Source: Microbispora sp. ZYX-F-249
GTDB taxonomy: Bacteria > Actinomycetota > Actinomycetes > Streptosporangiales > Streptosporangiaceae
Assembly: GCF_039649665.1 (NCBI RefSeq)
Contig: NZ_JBDJAW010000013.1
Location: 1-64,000, forward strand
Length of the DNA: 64,000 bases
Direction of reading: 5' to 3'
Below the pieces are notes generated by a model that had not been told where the DNA came from, made no database searches, and was given only the letters and a program-made list of their open reading frames with translations. This document shows positions 63,986 through 64,000 of the stretch, piece after piece (within the stretch, counting starts at the first letter, position 1; the number at the start of each line of letters is the position of its first letter). The position numbers and the translations under genes were made by a program.

Positions 63986-64000
63986 TGTTGACGAGCGCGC

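Overview
The window is about 64 kb of very GC-rich DNA with strong G/C third-position bias, frequent GTG and some TTG starts, ATGA/GTGA/TGATG gene overlaps and actinobacterial gene orders: glmU-prs, rplY-pth, and mfd-SurA-like-mazG-eno-ftsB-DUF501-ppx. It is a chromosomal segment of a filamentous-type actinobacterium, most plausibly a member of the Streptosporangiaceae or a close relative. No rRNA operon, phage, IS element or CRISPR array is visible, so the species cannot be named from this sequence.

Layout. 1-4.3 kb: two tandem, paralogous secreted trypsin-like proteins (the first cut by the window edge) with matching promoters, leaders and perfect TGTGA-N6-TCACA sites. 4.3-10.5 kb: a MarR regulator divergent from a Tam-like methyltransferase, then a polyphosphate-related group (CYTH-CHAD protein, Nudix/histidine phosphatase, ppk1). 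10.7-13 kb: a TetR regulator with a long charged helix and a fatty-acid desaturase. 13.2-14 kb: two broken genes fused by deletion. 14.2-20.7 kb: tRNA-Gln, glmU, prs, an auxiliary-type trpS behind a leader-peptide attenuator, rplY, pth and a DEDD exonuclease. 20.8-32 kb: a glycan and sulfur-activation region (polyprenyl sugar-phosphate transferase, cysQ, cysD, cysN; then sulfotransferase, GT2, WecG/TagA), interrupted by a folE redox operon with a divergent Cys-rich regulator. 32-42 kb: monooxygenase/TetR, a two-gene membrane pair sharing a short motif, an ECF42-type sigma with its DGPF partner, transporters, and a folD-cyclodeaminase pair. 42.2-51.7 kb: a second glycan cluster (two sulfotransferases, flippase, kinase-like protein, O-antigen-ligase-like protein, Wzz-like protein, GH26-like lipoprotein, APS kinase). 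51.8-54.3 kb: a SigE-family sigma with a membrane partner, and a methyltransferase. 54.5-63.6 kb: the mfd to ppx housekeeping block, followed by a truncated quinone oxidoreductase.

How the parts may work together. CysD and CysN make APS, the CysC-type protein makes PAPS, three sulfotransferases can use PAPS, and CysQ removes the by-product PAP. All are interleaved with glycan assembly and export genes, which suggests synthesis of a sulfated cell-surface or exported glycan. Ppk1, CHAD, Nudix/phosphatase and Ppx form a polyphosphate theme at opposite ends of the window.

Most unusual signals. (1) Two intergenic elements, at 7153-7401 and 58796-59083, are mirror-image arrays of a ten-base motif repeated every 52-54 bp, about five helical turns. 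(2) A translationally coupled membrane-protein pair at 34339-35840 carries the same G-[LV]-Q-I-N-x3-G-N-x-Q-x-N-x-F motif on both sides of the gene junction, reminiscent of amyloid-signalling pairs. (3) A classical Trp-Trp leader-peptide attenuator precedes the auxiliary trpS. (4) The split sulfated-glycan system described above.
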